64,000 nt of DNA from Loktanella sp. M215 (lineage in GTDB: Bacteria; Pseudomonadota; Alphaproteobacteria; Rhodobacterales; Rhodobacteraceae). The position numbers were made by a program, and so were the translations under genes. This document shows positions 1 to 8,803 of this stretch, in pieces; the first letter of the stretch is position 1, and each line of letters starts with the position of its first letter. The notes beneath the pieces are model-generated. The model saw only the letters and a list, made by a program, of their open reading frames with translations. It did not search any database and was not told where the DNA came from. Location: contig NZ_WMEA01000001.1 of NCBI RefSeq assembly GCF_021735925.1, positions 595,501 to 659,500 of the forward strand. Reading direction: 5' to 3'.

Positions 1-246
1 CGCGGCGTCCGCCTGCATTTCGACCGGGTCCGCGACCTCTGGGTGCTGCTCGCCCCGGAACGCACGATCAACCTCGACCCCGTCGGCCTCGCTATCCTGA
101 ACGAGGTCGACGGCCAGAGGTCGGTATCGCAGATCGCGGACACGCTTGCCGCCCGCTACGCGGCCCCCGTCGACCAGATCACCACCGACATGCGCGAATT
201 CCTGTCCGGCCTGATGGACCGCCGCATCATGGAGGCCCGCCCGTGA
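1..246 (+). CDS. pqqD: PqqD, PQQ peptide chaperone (5' end missing)
   Basis: This is the C-terminal part of PqqD, the small winged-helix protein that binds the PqqA precursor peptide and presents it to the radical SAM enzyme PqqE during pyrroloquinoline quinone synthesis. The frame is open from base 1, so the true start lies upstream of the window; 81 codons are visible. The segment with VLLAPERTINLD followed by EVDGQRSVSQIADTLAARY is typical of the family. The stop codon overlaps the GTG start of pqqE (GTGA at 243-246), which implies translational coupling. pqqA, B and C are presumably just left of the window. Confidence 0.9.
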   Translation, partial: RGVRLHFDRVRDLWVLLAPERTINLDPVGLAILNEVDGQRSVSQIADTLAARYAAPVDQITTDMREFLSGLMDRRIMEARP

Positions 247-1364
247 ACACCCACGCCACCCCCACCGCCGCGACGACGGTGCGTCCCAAGCCGCCCATCG
301 CGATGCTGGCGGAACTGACCCACCGCTGCCCGCTGTCCTGCCCCTACTGCTCCAACCCGCTGGAGCTGACGAAAAGGGACGCCGAACTGCCGACCGAGGT
401 CTGGATCGACGTCTTCAAACAGGCCGCCGACCTTGGCGTGCTGCAACTGCACCTGTCAGGCGGCGAACCTGCCTCGCGCCGCGATCTGGTGGACCTCGTC
501 CGCGCGGCCCGGGACGCGGGGCTTTATACCAACCTCATCACCTCGGCCATCGGCCTGACCGAACGACGGCTGAAGGAGTTGGACGAGGCGGGCCTGGACC
601 ACGTGCAGCTGTCGCTGCAAGGCACCGACGCCGACATGGCCGACCGCATCGGCGGCTACCGCGGCGGCTTTGCCCGCAAGATGCAGGCTGCCCAGTGGAT
701 CGTCGATGCGGGCTTTCCGCTGACGCTGAACGCCGTCGTGCACCGCCAGAACCTGCATCAGCTGCCCCGCGCCATTGAAATGGCAGTTGAGATGAAGGCC
801 CGCCGCATCGAGGTCGCCATCGTGCAATTCCACGGCTGGGCGATGGAAAACCGCGCCGCGATGATGCCGACCCGCGAACAGGCGGCCGAGGCCGGCCGGA
901 TCGTGGCCGAGGCCCGCGTGCGGCTGAAGGGCCAGCTGGTCCTCGACTACGTCCCCGCCGACTACCACAGCGACTACCCCAAGCGCTGCATGGGCGGCTG
1001 GGGCACGACTGGGCTGAATGTCACGCCGGACGGCAAGGTCCTGCCCTGCCACGCTGCCGAAACCATCCCGCACCTGACCTTCGACAACGTCCGTGACCGG
1101 CCCCTGTCCGAGATCTGGTATCAGGGCGCCGCCTTTCAGGCCTACCGCGGCGAAGACTGGATGCAGGAACCCTGCCGCTCCTGCGACCGCCGCAAGATCG
1201 ACTTTGGCGGCTGCCGGTGTCAGGCGATGGCGATCGCCGGCGATCCAGCGGCGACGGACCCCGTCTGCATCAAGTCTCCTCTGCATGACCGGATGGTCGC
1301 ACTGGCCGAGGATTTCGCCACGGACGACAGCGCAACGCTCACCCACCGCGCCAGCCCATCATAG
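243..1364 (+). CDS. pqqE: PqqE, PqqA peptide cyclase (radical SAM)
   Basis: PqqE forms the carbon-carbon cross-link between Glu and Tyr of the PqqA peptide, the first committed step of PQQ synthesis, in the cytoplasm. The 373-residue protein has the radical SAM cluster motif CPLSCPYC (Cys29, Cys33, Cys36) and the glycine-rich LSGGEP motif. A C-terminal SPASM-type region contains many cysteines (CMGGWG, LPCHAAE, CRSCDRR, GGCRCQ, VCIK), expected to hold auxiliary iron-sulfur clusters. The length is normal for the family. The start is a GTG overlapping the pqqD stop. PQQ would serve periplasmic alcohol or aldehyde dehydrogenases, none of which lies in this window. Confidence 0.95.
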   Translation: MNTHATPTAATTVRPKPPIAMLAELTHRCPLSCPYCSNPLELTKRDAELPTEVWIDVFKQAADLGVLQLHLSGGEPASRRDLVDLVRAARDAGLYTNLITSAIGLTERRLKELDEAGLDHVQLSLQGTDADMADRIGGYRGGFARKMQAAQWIVDAGFPLTLNAVVHRQNLHQLPRAIEMAVEMKARRIEVAIVQFHGWAMENRAAMMPTREQAAEAGRIVAEARVRLKGQLVLDYVPADYHSDYPKRCMGGWGTTGLNVTPDGKVLPCHAAETIPHLTFDNVRDRPLSEIWYQGAAFQAYRGEDWMQEPCRSCDRRKIDFGGCRCQAMAIAGDPAATDPVCIKSPLHDRMVALAEDFATDDSATLTHRASPS

Positions 1365-1782
1365 GCTCTGCTACGGCGCGCGTGGGGTGTTGTTCACTGT
1401 TACGCGAACGGCGGTGGTCTAATCTCGGCCGCGCATTTCTGCGTAACATGAGATCATCAGCGAGCTGCTGCCATTCAGCGCCTCTTGAGCGAGCACCACA
1501 GTCCTCGTTTCGAAGAACGGAAATCCATCTCAGCTGACGGGCCAGCGTGATCACGTTGAAAACGAGATCAGGACATAAAACCCGACGTGAAAGCAAAGCC
1601 GCGCGCGTTGATTGGCTGGATCGCCTGCCCCGACTTAGCCGAGAAGAGGACTGCACGCAGGGAACGGACGGCATCCCGATACAATGCAGCCCTAATGCCT
1701 CGGCATTATCATATCAGGATGCGGCCAAAACGGAATGGGGCGCCGAAAACCGCAGCAATGGCGCGATTGCGGGCTCCCCTCG
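1365..1782. other. Intergenic region with no recognisable gene
   Basis: This 418-bp gap lies between the end of pqqE and the end of the chemoreceptor gene on the opposite strand. The short open frames in it have no ribosome-binding site and no family resemblance that I can see. I found no convincing hairpin with a T-tract for either converging gene. Confidence 0.5.
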
Positions 1783-4587
1783 TCAGATTGATCTGGCGTA
1801 TTTTGACAATGCGCCACCTGTGCCACTTTGCCTGTGGGTCAAACCGACCCCAGCATCGCGCAGATTGAACCGTTCCAGACTGACGACCAGCGACACGGCA
1901 TCCTGCGTCAATGTTTCGCTCGCGGCTGTCGTCTCTTCCAGCCGGGCCGCATTCTGTTGGGTCGACTGGTCCAGTTGTGTCACAGCGCCATTGATTTCAG
2001 CCAAGGTCGTCGACTGACGTTTTGCGGATGCGGCGATATCCGACACCTGCCCCGCGATTGTCGAGACGGAGGCGACGATCTCGCCAAGCGCTGCACCGGT
2101 GCGGCCGACCAGTTCCACGCCCTTGCGCACCTGATGCCCGCTCTGGGCGATCAGATCTCCGATATCGCTCGCAGCCTCGGATGACCGCTGCGCCAGCGCC
2201 CGCACTTCCGAGGCGACGACGGCGAAGCCGCGGCCGGCATCGCCCGCCCGCGCGGCCTCGACCCCCGCGTTCAGCGCCAAAAGGTTTGTCTGGAACGCGA
2301 TATCGTCAATCAGCTTCACGATCGCCGTGACCTTGTCGGACGATTTGGCGATCTGGTCCATGGCCGCGACGGTTTCGGCGATGACGCCACCGCTGACCTC
2401 CGCATTCCCCTTGGCGGCTGCGACAGAGGCATCGGTTTCGATGGCCAGACGCGCCGAGGATCCGACCGACGACGTCAACTGATCCATCGCAAGCGCGGTC
2501 TGCTGCAGGGTCGCGGCGGTGCTTTCGGTCCGCCGTGACAGGCCATCGGCGGTGGATGAGATGTCGCGCGCTCCGTTCTTGATGCTTTCCGCATTATCAA
2601 TCACTTCGCGCAATGTCGCGGCCAGCGCCCCCACTGTCGCGTTGAAATCACGACGCAGGTCCTCGTACCCCCCGGCAAAGGGGGTCGCGATCTCGGTGGT
2701 CAGATCTCCTGCAGCGAGTTTCTGCAGCGCCTGGGCCAGATTAGTCACGACCAGCGCCTGCTCGGCGGCACGGGCGTCGCGTTCCGCTTGCGCCGTGCGT
2801 GCAAGGTCGGCCTGCCGCGCCCGGTCGGCGTCGTCGCGGGCGCGTTCACGCGCATCGCGTTCCGCCTGTGCGGTCTTGGCCTTGACCTCTGCCAGACGTT
2901 TCGCCTCTTGGGCCGCGAGGGCGTTTGACCGGTCGAGCGCCTCGCGCTCGCGCTCTTGGGCCTGCATTGCCTCGCGGTCGATCAGCCCGTTGCGGAAAAC
3001 ACCGAGTGCTGCCGCCATCCGCCCGATCTCTCCGCCAGTCCGCTCGAAACCTGTTACCGGAGCAAGATCGCCGGTGGCCAGCCGTTCCGTCACCCGCGTG
3101 ACACGGCCCATTGGCTTGACGATCCAGAACCATGTCAGCAGCGGCGACAACAGCAGCAGCGCCGCACCCATGCCACCGATCAGCAGCATCTTTACACGCG
3201 CGCGCGCCGTCTCGGCCAGCACCGCATCGCCAGACCGCACCATCGCCTGCATGGCCTCTGCGCCCTGCTCTTGGGCCGTGGCGGCGATCTGTGTCAGCCG
3301 GTCGCTGGCATCGCGGGACAGGGCCGCGGCCGTGGTCACGGCATCAAGATACGTGCGCCGCGTGGCAAGCAGCCCGTCTTTCGCATCTGCAAATGCGATG
3401 ATCCGATCAAGACCTGCGCGCAGGTCAGGTGTCACCATATCAACCGTCGCATTGGCAGCAACGACACGCGCTTTTTCCGTCAAAGACGCCTGCGCGGCCT
3501 CGACAGCCATCGTGTCCTGTGACGCCGCACCCAGCAGCGCATCCACGAACAAGGATTTCACGGCAATCTCGATCTGCGACGTTTCCCGCAGTTTGCCGAC
3601 GTCGGTATCGACCAGCTTGCGGATCGCAGCATCGGTTTCGGTGGCACGATCCTCCGCCATGATGGCCAATGCGAAAGACTGATCGTCGATCAACTGTCCC
3701 AAAGCGGCGTCACTCTCTTTGCGCAACGCCAGCAACCGTTCAGACAGGCCCGGCCGACGGGCAAACCCGCCTTTGGCCAGTTGACCAAGTGCGTCGCGGG
3801 CCGCCAGCAAAGTATCCTCGCTGTCAGCCAGGCGATTGTTGTCTTTCAGCAGCGTGAGGGCGTGGTCCATCCGGTTGAACGCCGCGGTGACGATATCGCG
3901 CATGATGACGGCCAACGCGGCGTCCTGCTCTGCATTGATCGCCAACGCGAGACTGGTGACGAGGTTCAGGTCCGCCCGCGCCTCCATGATGGCCTGCATC
4001 AATCCGAATTCGTCCTCCGTCAGTGTCTCGAGGGCGCCGCGGACTGTCGTGACAGTGGTCTCGCCGCCGATCGACAGGTCGAAGAAGGCCGTGTCGGACT
4101 GTTCTGTCAGGGTCTCGCTCGTCGTCGTCGCGAGGGACTGGAAATCCTTGATCTGAGCGATCATCTGCGCCTCGGCCCTGAACCTCTCGCCAAGGGCGGC
4201 AGCCATCCGGTCCACCGCCCCAGCAAGATCGTCAACCATCTGCGGCAGCCCGGACGCAGCGGCCGAATCCATCTTGGCCACGCTGGCGTCCAGTTCATCC
4301 AGCGCCATGCCAAACCGCTGCCGCGCCTGATCCAGCGCCTCGGGCCCCGCGGCCAATGTGACCGAGGCCAGCGCATCCCTTGCCGCACGGCTTCCGGCGA
4401 TGACGGTCAGGCTCGCCCCGATCCGCGGGATGCCGCCGGTCATCAGCGACTGCACCGACGCCCCGAGCGACGCGAAGACCAGAAGCCCCACGATCACTGC
4501 GGCTCCGGTTGCGATGCCCATGGCTGCCAGACTGCCCATGATCTTGAAAGCGATGCTGCCGAAGTGACGTCTGAGGGTTTGGGTCAT
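1783..4587 (-). CDS. Large methyl-accepting chemotaxis protein
   Basis: A 934-residue transmembrane chemoreceptor. TM1 spans about residues 14-42, TM2 about 467-490, and the roughly 420 residues between are predicted periplasmic and mostly helical. After TM2 come a HAMP domain (about 488-540), a charged Ala/Arg/Glu coiled coil (about 540-612), a second HAMP-like segment and the MCP signalling domain (about 665-905). The signalling tip ([20 protein letters not shown], near 764-783) is intact. The ATG was chosen because AAGGA lies just upstream; an in-frame TTG or ATG further upstream would add 18 residues that do not resemble a membrane anchor. It lies 93 bp downstream of a periplasmic binding-protein gene with no ABC permease, so that protein probably delivers ligand to it. 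No C-terminal CheR-binding pentapeptide is visible. Confidence 0.9.
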   Translation of the reverse strand: MTQTLRRHFGSIAFKIMGSLAAMGIATGAAVIVGLLVFASLGASVQSLMTGGIPRIGASLTVIAGSRAARDALASVTLAAGPEALDQARQRFGMALDELDASVAKMDSAAASGLPQMVDDLAGAVDRMAAALGERFRAEAQMIAQIKDFQSLATTTSETLTEQSDTAFFDLSIGGETTVTTVRGALETLTEDEFGLMQAIMEARADLNLVTSLALAINAEQDAALAVIMRDIVTAAFNRMDHALTLLKDNNRLADSEDTLLAARDALGQLAKGGFARRPGLSERLLALRKESDAALGQLIDDQSFALAIMAEDRATETDAAIRKLVDTDVGKLRETSQIEIAVKSLFVDALLGAASQDTMAVEAAQASLTEKARVVAANATVDMVTPDLRAGLDRIIAFADAKDGLLATRRTYLDAVTTAAALSRDASDRLTQIAATAQEQGAEAMQAMVRSGDAVLAETARARVKMLLIGGMGAALLLLSPLLTWFWIVKPMGRVTRVTERLATGDLAPVTGFERTGGEIGRMAAALGVFRNGLIDREAMQAQEREREALDRSNALAAQEAKRLAEVKAKTAQAERDARERARDDADRARQADLARTAQAERDARAAEQALVVTNLAQALQKLAAGDLTTEIATPFAGGYEDLRRDFNATVGALAATLREVIDNAESIKNGARDISSTADGLSRRTESTAATLQQTALAMDQLTSSVGSSARLAIETDASVAAAKGNAEVSGGVIAETVAAMDQIAKSSDKVTAIVKLIDDIAFQTNLLALNAGVEAARAGDAGRGFAVVASEVRALAQRSSEAASDIGDLIAQSGHQVRKGVELVGRTGAALGEIVASVSTIAGQVSDIAASAKRQSTTLAEINGAVTQLDQSTQQNAARLEETTAASETLTQDAVSLVVSLERFNLRDAGVGLTHRQSGTGGALSKYARSI

Positions 4588-4680
4588 ATCATTCCTTGGT
4601 ACGTGCAGTTGCGCAACGCGCGCACCGACCACCACCTGCATCGGGGCGGCGGCGGTTGGGCGGTGAGTCGCGGCGCTGCG

Positions 4681-5850
4681 TCAGTTGCTGGCGTGAGCTT
4701 GCGGTGCTGCGATTGTTTCAAATGTGCCGCCGTCCGTGATCCGCGTCAGGAACACGTCGTCCAGACCCTGGTTGTCGTTTGCACCATAGGCGACATCGAG
4801 TCCGTCGAGAGAGAAGCTGCCGAGTCCGTTCATCGCCGCCAGATATCCGTCCCGGGTCAGGTCGGGGCCGGCCTCCTCCAGCGCACGCAGGGCGATGCGA
4901 CCCGCAAGATAGCCTTCCAGCGTCACGAAACTGGGATGTGCATCCGGATCGGCGGCGGTGATGGCGGCCTGATAATCCGCAACGATCTTCAGCGACGCAT
5001 CCCACGGAAATGGCACGACCTGACTGATGATCACGCCTGCGCCGTCAGGGCCGAGCTCCGCAGCGAGCGCATCGGATCCCACGAACGAAATGTTCACGAA
5101 GGTGGGGTCAAACTTCAGCGACTTTGACAGGCGGATGAATTCGGCGATGGGCTTGTAGGCACCGACCATGACGACAGCCTCCGGTGCAGCCTTGCGAATG
5201 CCCAGCAGGGCGGATTTCACGGCGACGGTATTGCGGGTATAGGCCCCTTGCGCCGCCAGGGTCATCCCACGCTTGTCGAGGGCTTGCACGACGCCGTCCA
5301 GCCCGACCCGCCCGAAACCGTCGTCCTGATACAGGATCGCGATGGACTGCAGGCCCAGGCCATCAACAAGATAGGCGATCCACGCTTCCGTTTCGGCGCC
5401 ATAGCTGGCGCGGACGTTGATGACATTGCTCAGGGCGGGATCGCGCAGAAAGCCCGCTCCGGTGAACGGAGCGATGAAGGGCACGCCGGCCTCGGTCGTG
5501 ATGGGCTGGGCAGCCTGCGACGTCGGCGTGCCAACCGCCCCGATAAAGCCCAGATGGCTATCGCCGCTGATGATCGACCGCACCAGTGCCACCGACTGGT
5601 CCGGCTCGTAACCGTCATCGAAGCTGTCAAGGTGCACGGTGCGACCGTGCACGCCGCCGGCACGGTTTGCCTCCTCGAAGGCTGCGAGGATTCCGTCTCG
5701 CATGCCCGTACCAAGGGCAGCGGCAGGGCCGTCGAGCGCTGCGACCTGCGCGAAGCTGACGGCGTCAGGCGCGATGCCGCTCTCGGCACGGACCTGACCC
5801 GCGAGGCTTGCCAGCGCGGCCAGGGCCAGCAGTCGGATGATCGGTTTCAT
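4681..5850 (-). CDS. Type I periplasmic binding protein (Leu/Ile/Val-type)
   Basis: A 389-residue secreted binding protein of the branched-chain amino acid/amide family (peripla_BP_6). A Sec signal peptide (MKPIIRLLALAALASLAGQVRA) precedes the mature start. Segments such as GILAAFEEANRAGGVHGR and LGGDSHLGFIGAVGTPTSQA-like sequence (positions about 50-125) match the N-terminal lobe of this fold. No permease or ATPase gene is adjacent; the next gene in the same direction is a chemoreceptor with a large periplasmic domain. This suggests a sensing rather than transport role, comparable in principle to TorT with TorS. The ligand cannot be told from sequence. A near-repeated motif lies upstream at 5977-6088. 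Confidence 0.85.
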   Translation of the reverse strand: MKPIIRLLALAALASLAGQVRAESGIAPDAVSFAQVAALDGPAAALGTGMRDGILAAFEEANRAGGVHGRTVHLDSFDDGYEPDQSVALVRSIISGDSHLGFIGAVGTPTSQAAQPITTEAGVPFIAPFTGAGFLRDPALSNVINVRASYGAETEAWIAYLVDGLGLQSIAILYQDDGFGRVGLDGVVQALDKRGMTLAAQGAYTRNTVAVKSALLGIRKAAPEAVVMVGAYKPIAEFIRLSKSLKFDPTFVNISFVGSDALAAELGPDGAGVIISQVVPFPWDASLKIVADYQAAITAADPDAHPSFVTLEGYLAGRIALRALEEAGPDLTRDGYLAAMNGLGSFSLDGLDVAYGANDNQGLDDVFLTRITDGGTFETIAAPQAHASN

Positions 5851-6390
5851 GAGGCTCTCCCGGTCTGATACGTTCGTCGCGACCTTGAAGGGTATTCGTC
5901 AATGCGAGGTGAATGGCCTTATGCGCCATTCCCGAAAGTTCCTGCGCCTGCGGATTTTGCCCTGTCCACGGGCATTGCATTTGAATGAAACCAGAACTTT
6001 GGGTTGCATCGCCCCCGGACTTAAAACGCATCGCAGTTGGTAAATGCACCCTATCTTGCGGCTGGGTTGATCGCATTTGAACCAGAACAGAACCTGAAGG
6101 CGCACGACGACAATTCCGGCCGCATCCAGCGGTCGAAGGGACCCGGACCCCAGCCGGACCGTGCAAAGCCGTCGCACCTCGGCCACTCTGACATGCGACC
6201 AGAAGTGGGTTCAGCCTATGTCCCATGCATGACAGCAGCCCTGCGGAGCCTCACGCTGGCGCTGGATATAAGAGGAATTGTACCTCTGCTGAGCCGCGTC
6301 GGAGCGGCGCAAAAGCATGCTGCGAGGCTGCGGGCAAGGCTCTGCAGATCTGCATCGCCCGGCGTTGTGAAGGCGCAGAGCCGCAGCCGC
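5851..6390. other. Intergenic region, leader plus decayed sequence
   Basis: The part next to 5850 should hold the promoter of the binding-protein/chemoreceptor unit and contains the repeated motif described separately. The part from about 6230 to 6390 is continuous with the nnr pseudogene and probably represents its decayed 3' end. No intact gene is supported. Confidence 0.4.
5977..6088. repeat. Near-identical direct repeats upstream of the binding-protein gene
   Basis: Two copies of a motif lie in the leader region of the minus-strand binding-protein/chemoreceptor pair: GCATTTGAATGAAACCAGAA followed by C at 5977-5997 and GCATTTGAACCAGAAC at 6073-6088. They are identical apart from a short insertion in the first copy. 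Spacing is about 96 bp. They could be regulator sites or the trace of a small duplication; no function is shown. Confidence 0.4.
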
Positions 6391-6838
6391 TTGCCATCCA
6401 CCGCCGCCGCCATCCCCGGCGTCGGCGGCGCGTTCGCATTGATGATCGCGCGACCGTCGGGGGTTGCGATCACCCTATCGGCGGCACTGCGGGCGATGTG
6501 CAGCGGCGGCAAATATCGGGGCCACAGGCGCATCAAGGACCCGTCTCTGACCAGCGCCGCACAGCGCATCCACGACCAGCGTTGTATCGTCGACCACCTC
6601 TGGCGTCAGGCAATGCCACAGCGCCGGACCAAAGCGCTGCGTGATGCGCCGCCTCTCCCTTCAGATGGTCCCGGTGCCACAGCAAGGCCAGCCGCACGTC
6701 CCGGCCGACCACGGCCAAATGCCGGCTCACGACAAACCCGTCGCCGCCGTTGCTGCCCGGACCGCACAACACCGCAACCTTCCCCCGTCAGGCGGCGACC
6801 TCGGTCATCTGACCCACGGTCAGAAGGGCCTGTATGGG
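6391..6838 (-). pseudogene. nnr: Decayed nnr (NAD(P)HX epimerase/dehydratase) remnant
   Basis: Fragments of the bifunctional NAD(P)H-hydrate repair enzyme lie in different minus-strand frames. Near the start, LLTVGQMTEVAA runs into a stop. After it comes the YjeF N-domain signature VLCGPGSNGGDGFVVSRHL, then LKGEAAHHAALWSG. The frame shifts to give LTPEVVDDTTLVVDALCGAG, and a further shift gives VIATPDGRAIINANAPP, a C-domain (ADP-dependent dehydratase) signature. The segment between the two domains and the usual GSGDVL motif are missing. An intact protein would be near 500 residues; this remnant covers under 150 codons. It begins immediately after the stop of the adjacent alcohol dehydrogenase gene, so it was probably the last gene of that operon. 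Confidence 0.8.
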
Positions 6839-6840
6839 GT

Positions 6841-7923
6841 TCAGGATGGCAGCGCCTCCAGTTCACGCGGCATAGCCTTGCCGGTGTCGGCAGGGCCCGC
6901 GAAGTCGATCACGACGCGGGCCGCGACCTTGCCCTGCTCCAGCCGATCGAAGACGTCGTTGATTGCGCTCAGGGGCTGCAACTCGATGTCGGCCTTGACC
7001 TTACCGTCCGCGGCAAAGGCAAGCGTTTCGGCCATGTCTTCGCGGTTCCCGACGAAGGATCCCCGGATCGTGATGCAGTTCGCCACGACGTCGAACAAAG
7101 GCACCGGGAAATCGCCCTTTGGCAGGCCGACCAGCGCACAGGTGCCGCGCTTGCGGGCCATCGCGATGCCCTGATGGAAGGCGGGGATCGAGGGAGCGGT
7201 GATCAGCACGCCATGGGCACCTCCGTCGGTGCCCTTGCGGACAGCCGCGATGGCGTCCGCGTCGGTCGCGTTCACCACGAAATCCGCCCCCAGCTTTGTC
7301 GCATGCGCCAGCTTGCCCGCGTCGATATCCACCGCGCAGACCTGCAACCCCATCGCCTTGGCATACTGGATCGCCAGATGCCCAAGGCCCCCGGCACCAG
7401 AGATCACGACCCATTCCCCGGGCCGCGCCTCTGTCACCTTCAGGCCCTTGTAGGTCGTAACCCCTGCGCAGATCAGCGGGGCCGCCAGTTGCGGTGTCAG
7501 GCCTGCGGGGATGTGGGCCACGTAGTTCGGATCCGCCAGGATATATTCGGCAAAACCGCCGTTGACCGTATAGCCGCCGTATTGCGCCTCGGCGCAGACA
7601 GTTTCCCAGGCCTGCAGGCAATGTTCGCAATGGCCGCAGGCGGAATAAAGCCATGGCACGCCGACCCGGTCGCCTTCCTTGACCAGCGTGACACCGGTGC
7701 CCAGCGCCACGACGATGCCGATGCCTTCGTGGCCGGGGATGAAGGGCGGTGTCGGTTTCGCGGGCCAGTCGCCGTTGCGGGCGTGCAGGTCGGTGTGGCA
7801 GACGCCGCAGGCCTCAGTCTTGACCAGGATCTGGCCCGGTCCGGGCGTGGGGATCGCCACGTCGCGGAATTCCAGCGGCTTGCCGAAGGCGGTGACGAAG
7901 GCGGCGTGCATTGTCTTGGTCAT
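6841..7923 (-). CDS. adhP: Zinc-dependent alcohol dehydrogenase AdhP
   Basis: A 360-residue medium-chain alcohol dehydrogenase that oxidises primary alcohols or reduces aldehydes with NAD(H) in the cytoplasm. Catalytic zinc ligands are in EACGVCHTDLHARNGDWP and in PGHEGIGIV; the structural zinc cysteines are in SACGHCEHCLQAWETVC. The Rossmann motif GAGGLGHLAIQYAKAMG follows. The ATG start has AAGGAGA upstream and overlaps the stop of the preceding pnt remnant (ATGA). Some in-frame codons further upstream are open but lie inside that remnant. Neighbouring aldehyde dehydrogenase suggests an alcohol to aldehyde to acid route. Family assignment is firm; the physiological substrate is not known. 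Confidence 0.92.
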   Translation of the reverse strand: MTKTMHAAFVTAFGKPLEFRDVAIPTPGPGQILVKTEACGVCHTDLHARNGDWPAKPTPPFIPGHEGIGIVVALGTGVTLVKEGDRVGVPWLYSACGHCEHCLQAWETVCAEAQYGGYTVNGGFAEYILADPNYVAHIPAGLTPQLAAPLICAGVTTYKGLKVTEARPGEWVVISGAGGLGHLAIQYAKAMGLQVCAVDIDAGKLAHATKLGADFVVNATDADAIAAVRKGTDGGAHGVLITAPSIPAFHQGIAMARKRGTCALVGLPKGDFPVPLFDVVANCITIRGSFVGNREDMAETLAFAADGKVKADIELQPLSAINDVFDRLEQGKVAARVVIDFAGPADTGKAMPRELEALPS

Positions 7924-8741
7924 GAGGTGTCTCCTTGAATGATCCGCGCGGGCTCCGCTGCGGCCTTGCCAAGGCCGCGCACGGCCTCGGTCATCTCGGT
8001 CAGGATCGCGGCGGCGTCGCCGTAGACCGCGTTGCAATTACCCTTGTAAAAAAGCGCGTTGACGATACCGGCGTAGCCTTTGCCGGTCCCGCACCCAATG
8101 ACGTAGACTTGGCGCGCGATGGGCGAGGACGTGTCCGTCCGCGCCGCCGGCTTCACCACGTCATTCGCCCCGATCACAAGGGCCACGTCGGCAAGCGCGA
8201 ATTCAGGATTGATCGCGTCTGACTGGAAGATGATGACCTGCCTGCCATCACGTATGCCGTCGTCGGCGGGGGCGGTCGGTTTCGGTTCGCCGTCTACCTT
8301 GCCGTACCTCTGCGTCTTGGTGGCCCTGAAGGTCTTGAACAGGATATCGGCGACCGACCGGTTCATCACCTTGGGCCTCAGCAGTGTCAGCATCAGGCCC
8401 ACAGCCCACACGCACATAGCCGCAATCATCATTGCGGGGTTCTGCAGGGCATAGCCCGCCGACCCGACCACAAGCCCCGTGAAGGCAGTGTAGACCGAGA
8501 TCAGGGCCGGCATGTCCGCCCCGCCGATGGGCAAAGTCGTCAGGATGCCGAAGAGGCGTGCCAAGCCAAAGTAGACAGCGATCAGCGTCGGCACCCCCAG
8601 CCACGGCGTGCCGTCGGTCAAAGCGATGAAGGCGACCATCTGCGGCATCGCCGTCAGCTTGCCCTTGGCACCGCTGCGCACCGCTGGGACCCGTCGCTCG
8701 CCCGGACCGGTTTCTTTCAGAACGGCGCTCTTCACGAACAT
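7920..8741 (-). pseudogene. Mosaic remnant of NAD(P) transhydrogenase (pntA/pntB)
   Basis: The open frame of 273 codons joins pieces of two genes. The first 20 or so residues (SAVLKETGPGERRVPAV) match the extreme N-terminus of PntA. The next part (LTAMPQMVAF) is from the start of the PntB cytoplasmic/membrane region, followed by LPIGGADMPALISVYTAFTG and MNRSVADILFKTF from its membrane part. The last part (FALADVALVIGANDVVKPAA and GYAGIVNALFY) is from the NADP-binding domain III. Domain I of PntA, several PntB helices and the domain III glycine-rich loop (GYGMAVAQAQ) are missing, so it cannot be a working proton-pumping transhydrogenase. The frame has stayed open and overlaps the adhP start, perhaps because its translation carries ribosomes to adhP. 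The ATG at 8741 has GGAAG upstream. Confidence 0.75.
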
Positions 8742-8764
8742 GGGCAAGCTTCCGATGAAAGGAG

Positions 8765-8793
8765 CCGGGCGGCGAAGGCCTTCCGCCGCCCGG
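8765..8793 (-). terminator. Strong hairpin between aldehyde dehydrogenase and pnt remnant
   Basis: A perfect 10-bp inverted repeat (CCGGGCGGCG / CGCCGCCCGG) with a 9-nt loop lies in the 62-bp gap downstream of the aldehyde dehydrogenase stop. In the minus-strand transcript it is followed only by CTCCTTTC, so it is more likely a partial attenuator or a 3'-end stabiliser than a full terminator. Confidence 0.5.
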
Positions 8794-8803
8794 AGGCGAT
8801 ACC

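Noticed and set aside
456..1346. Long open frame antisense to pqqE
   Set aside because: Shadow of pqqE codon usage; pqqE is securely identified by its cluster motifs.
1365..1782. Possible insertion sequence remnant after pqqE
   Set aside because: A short minus-strand frame has a vague transposase-like basic composition, but no motif, terminal repeat or target duplication could be seen.
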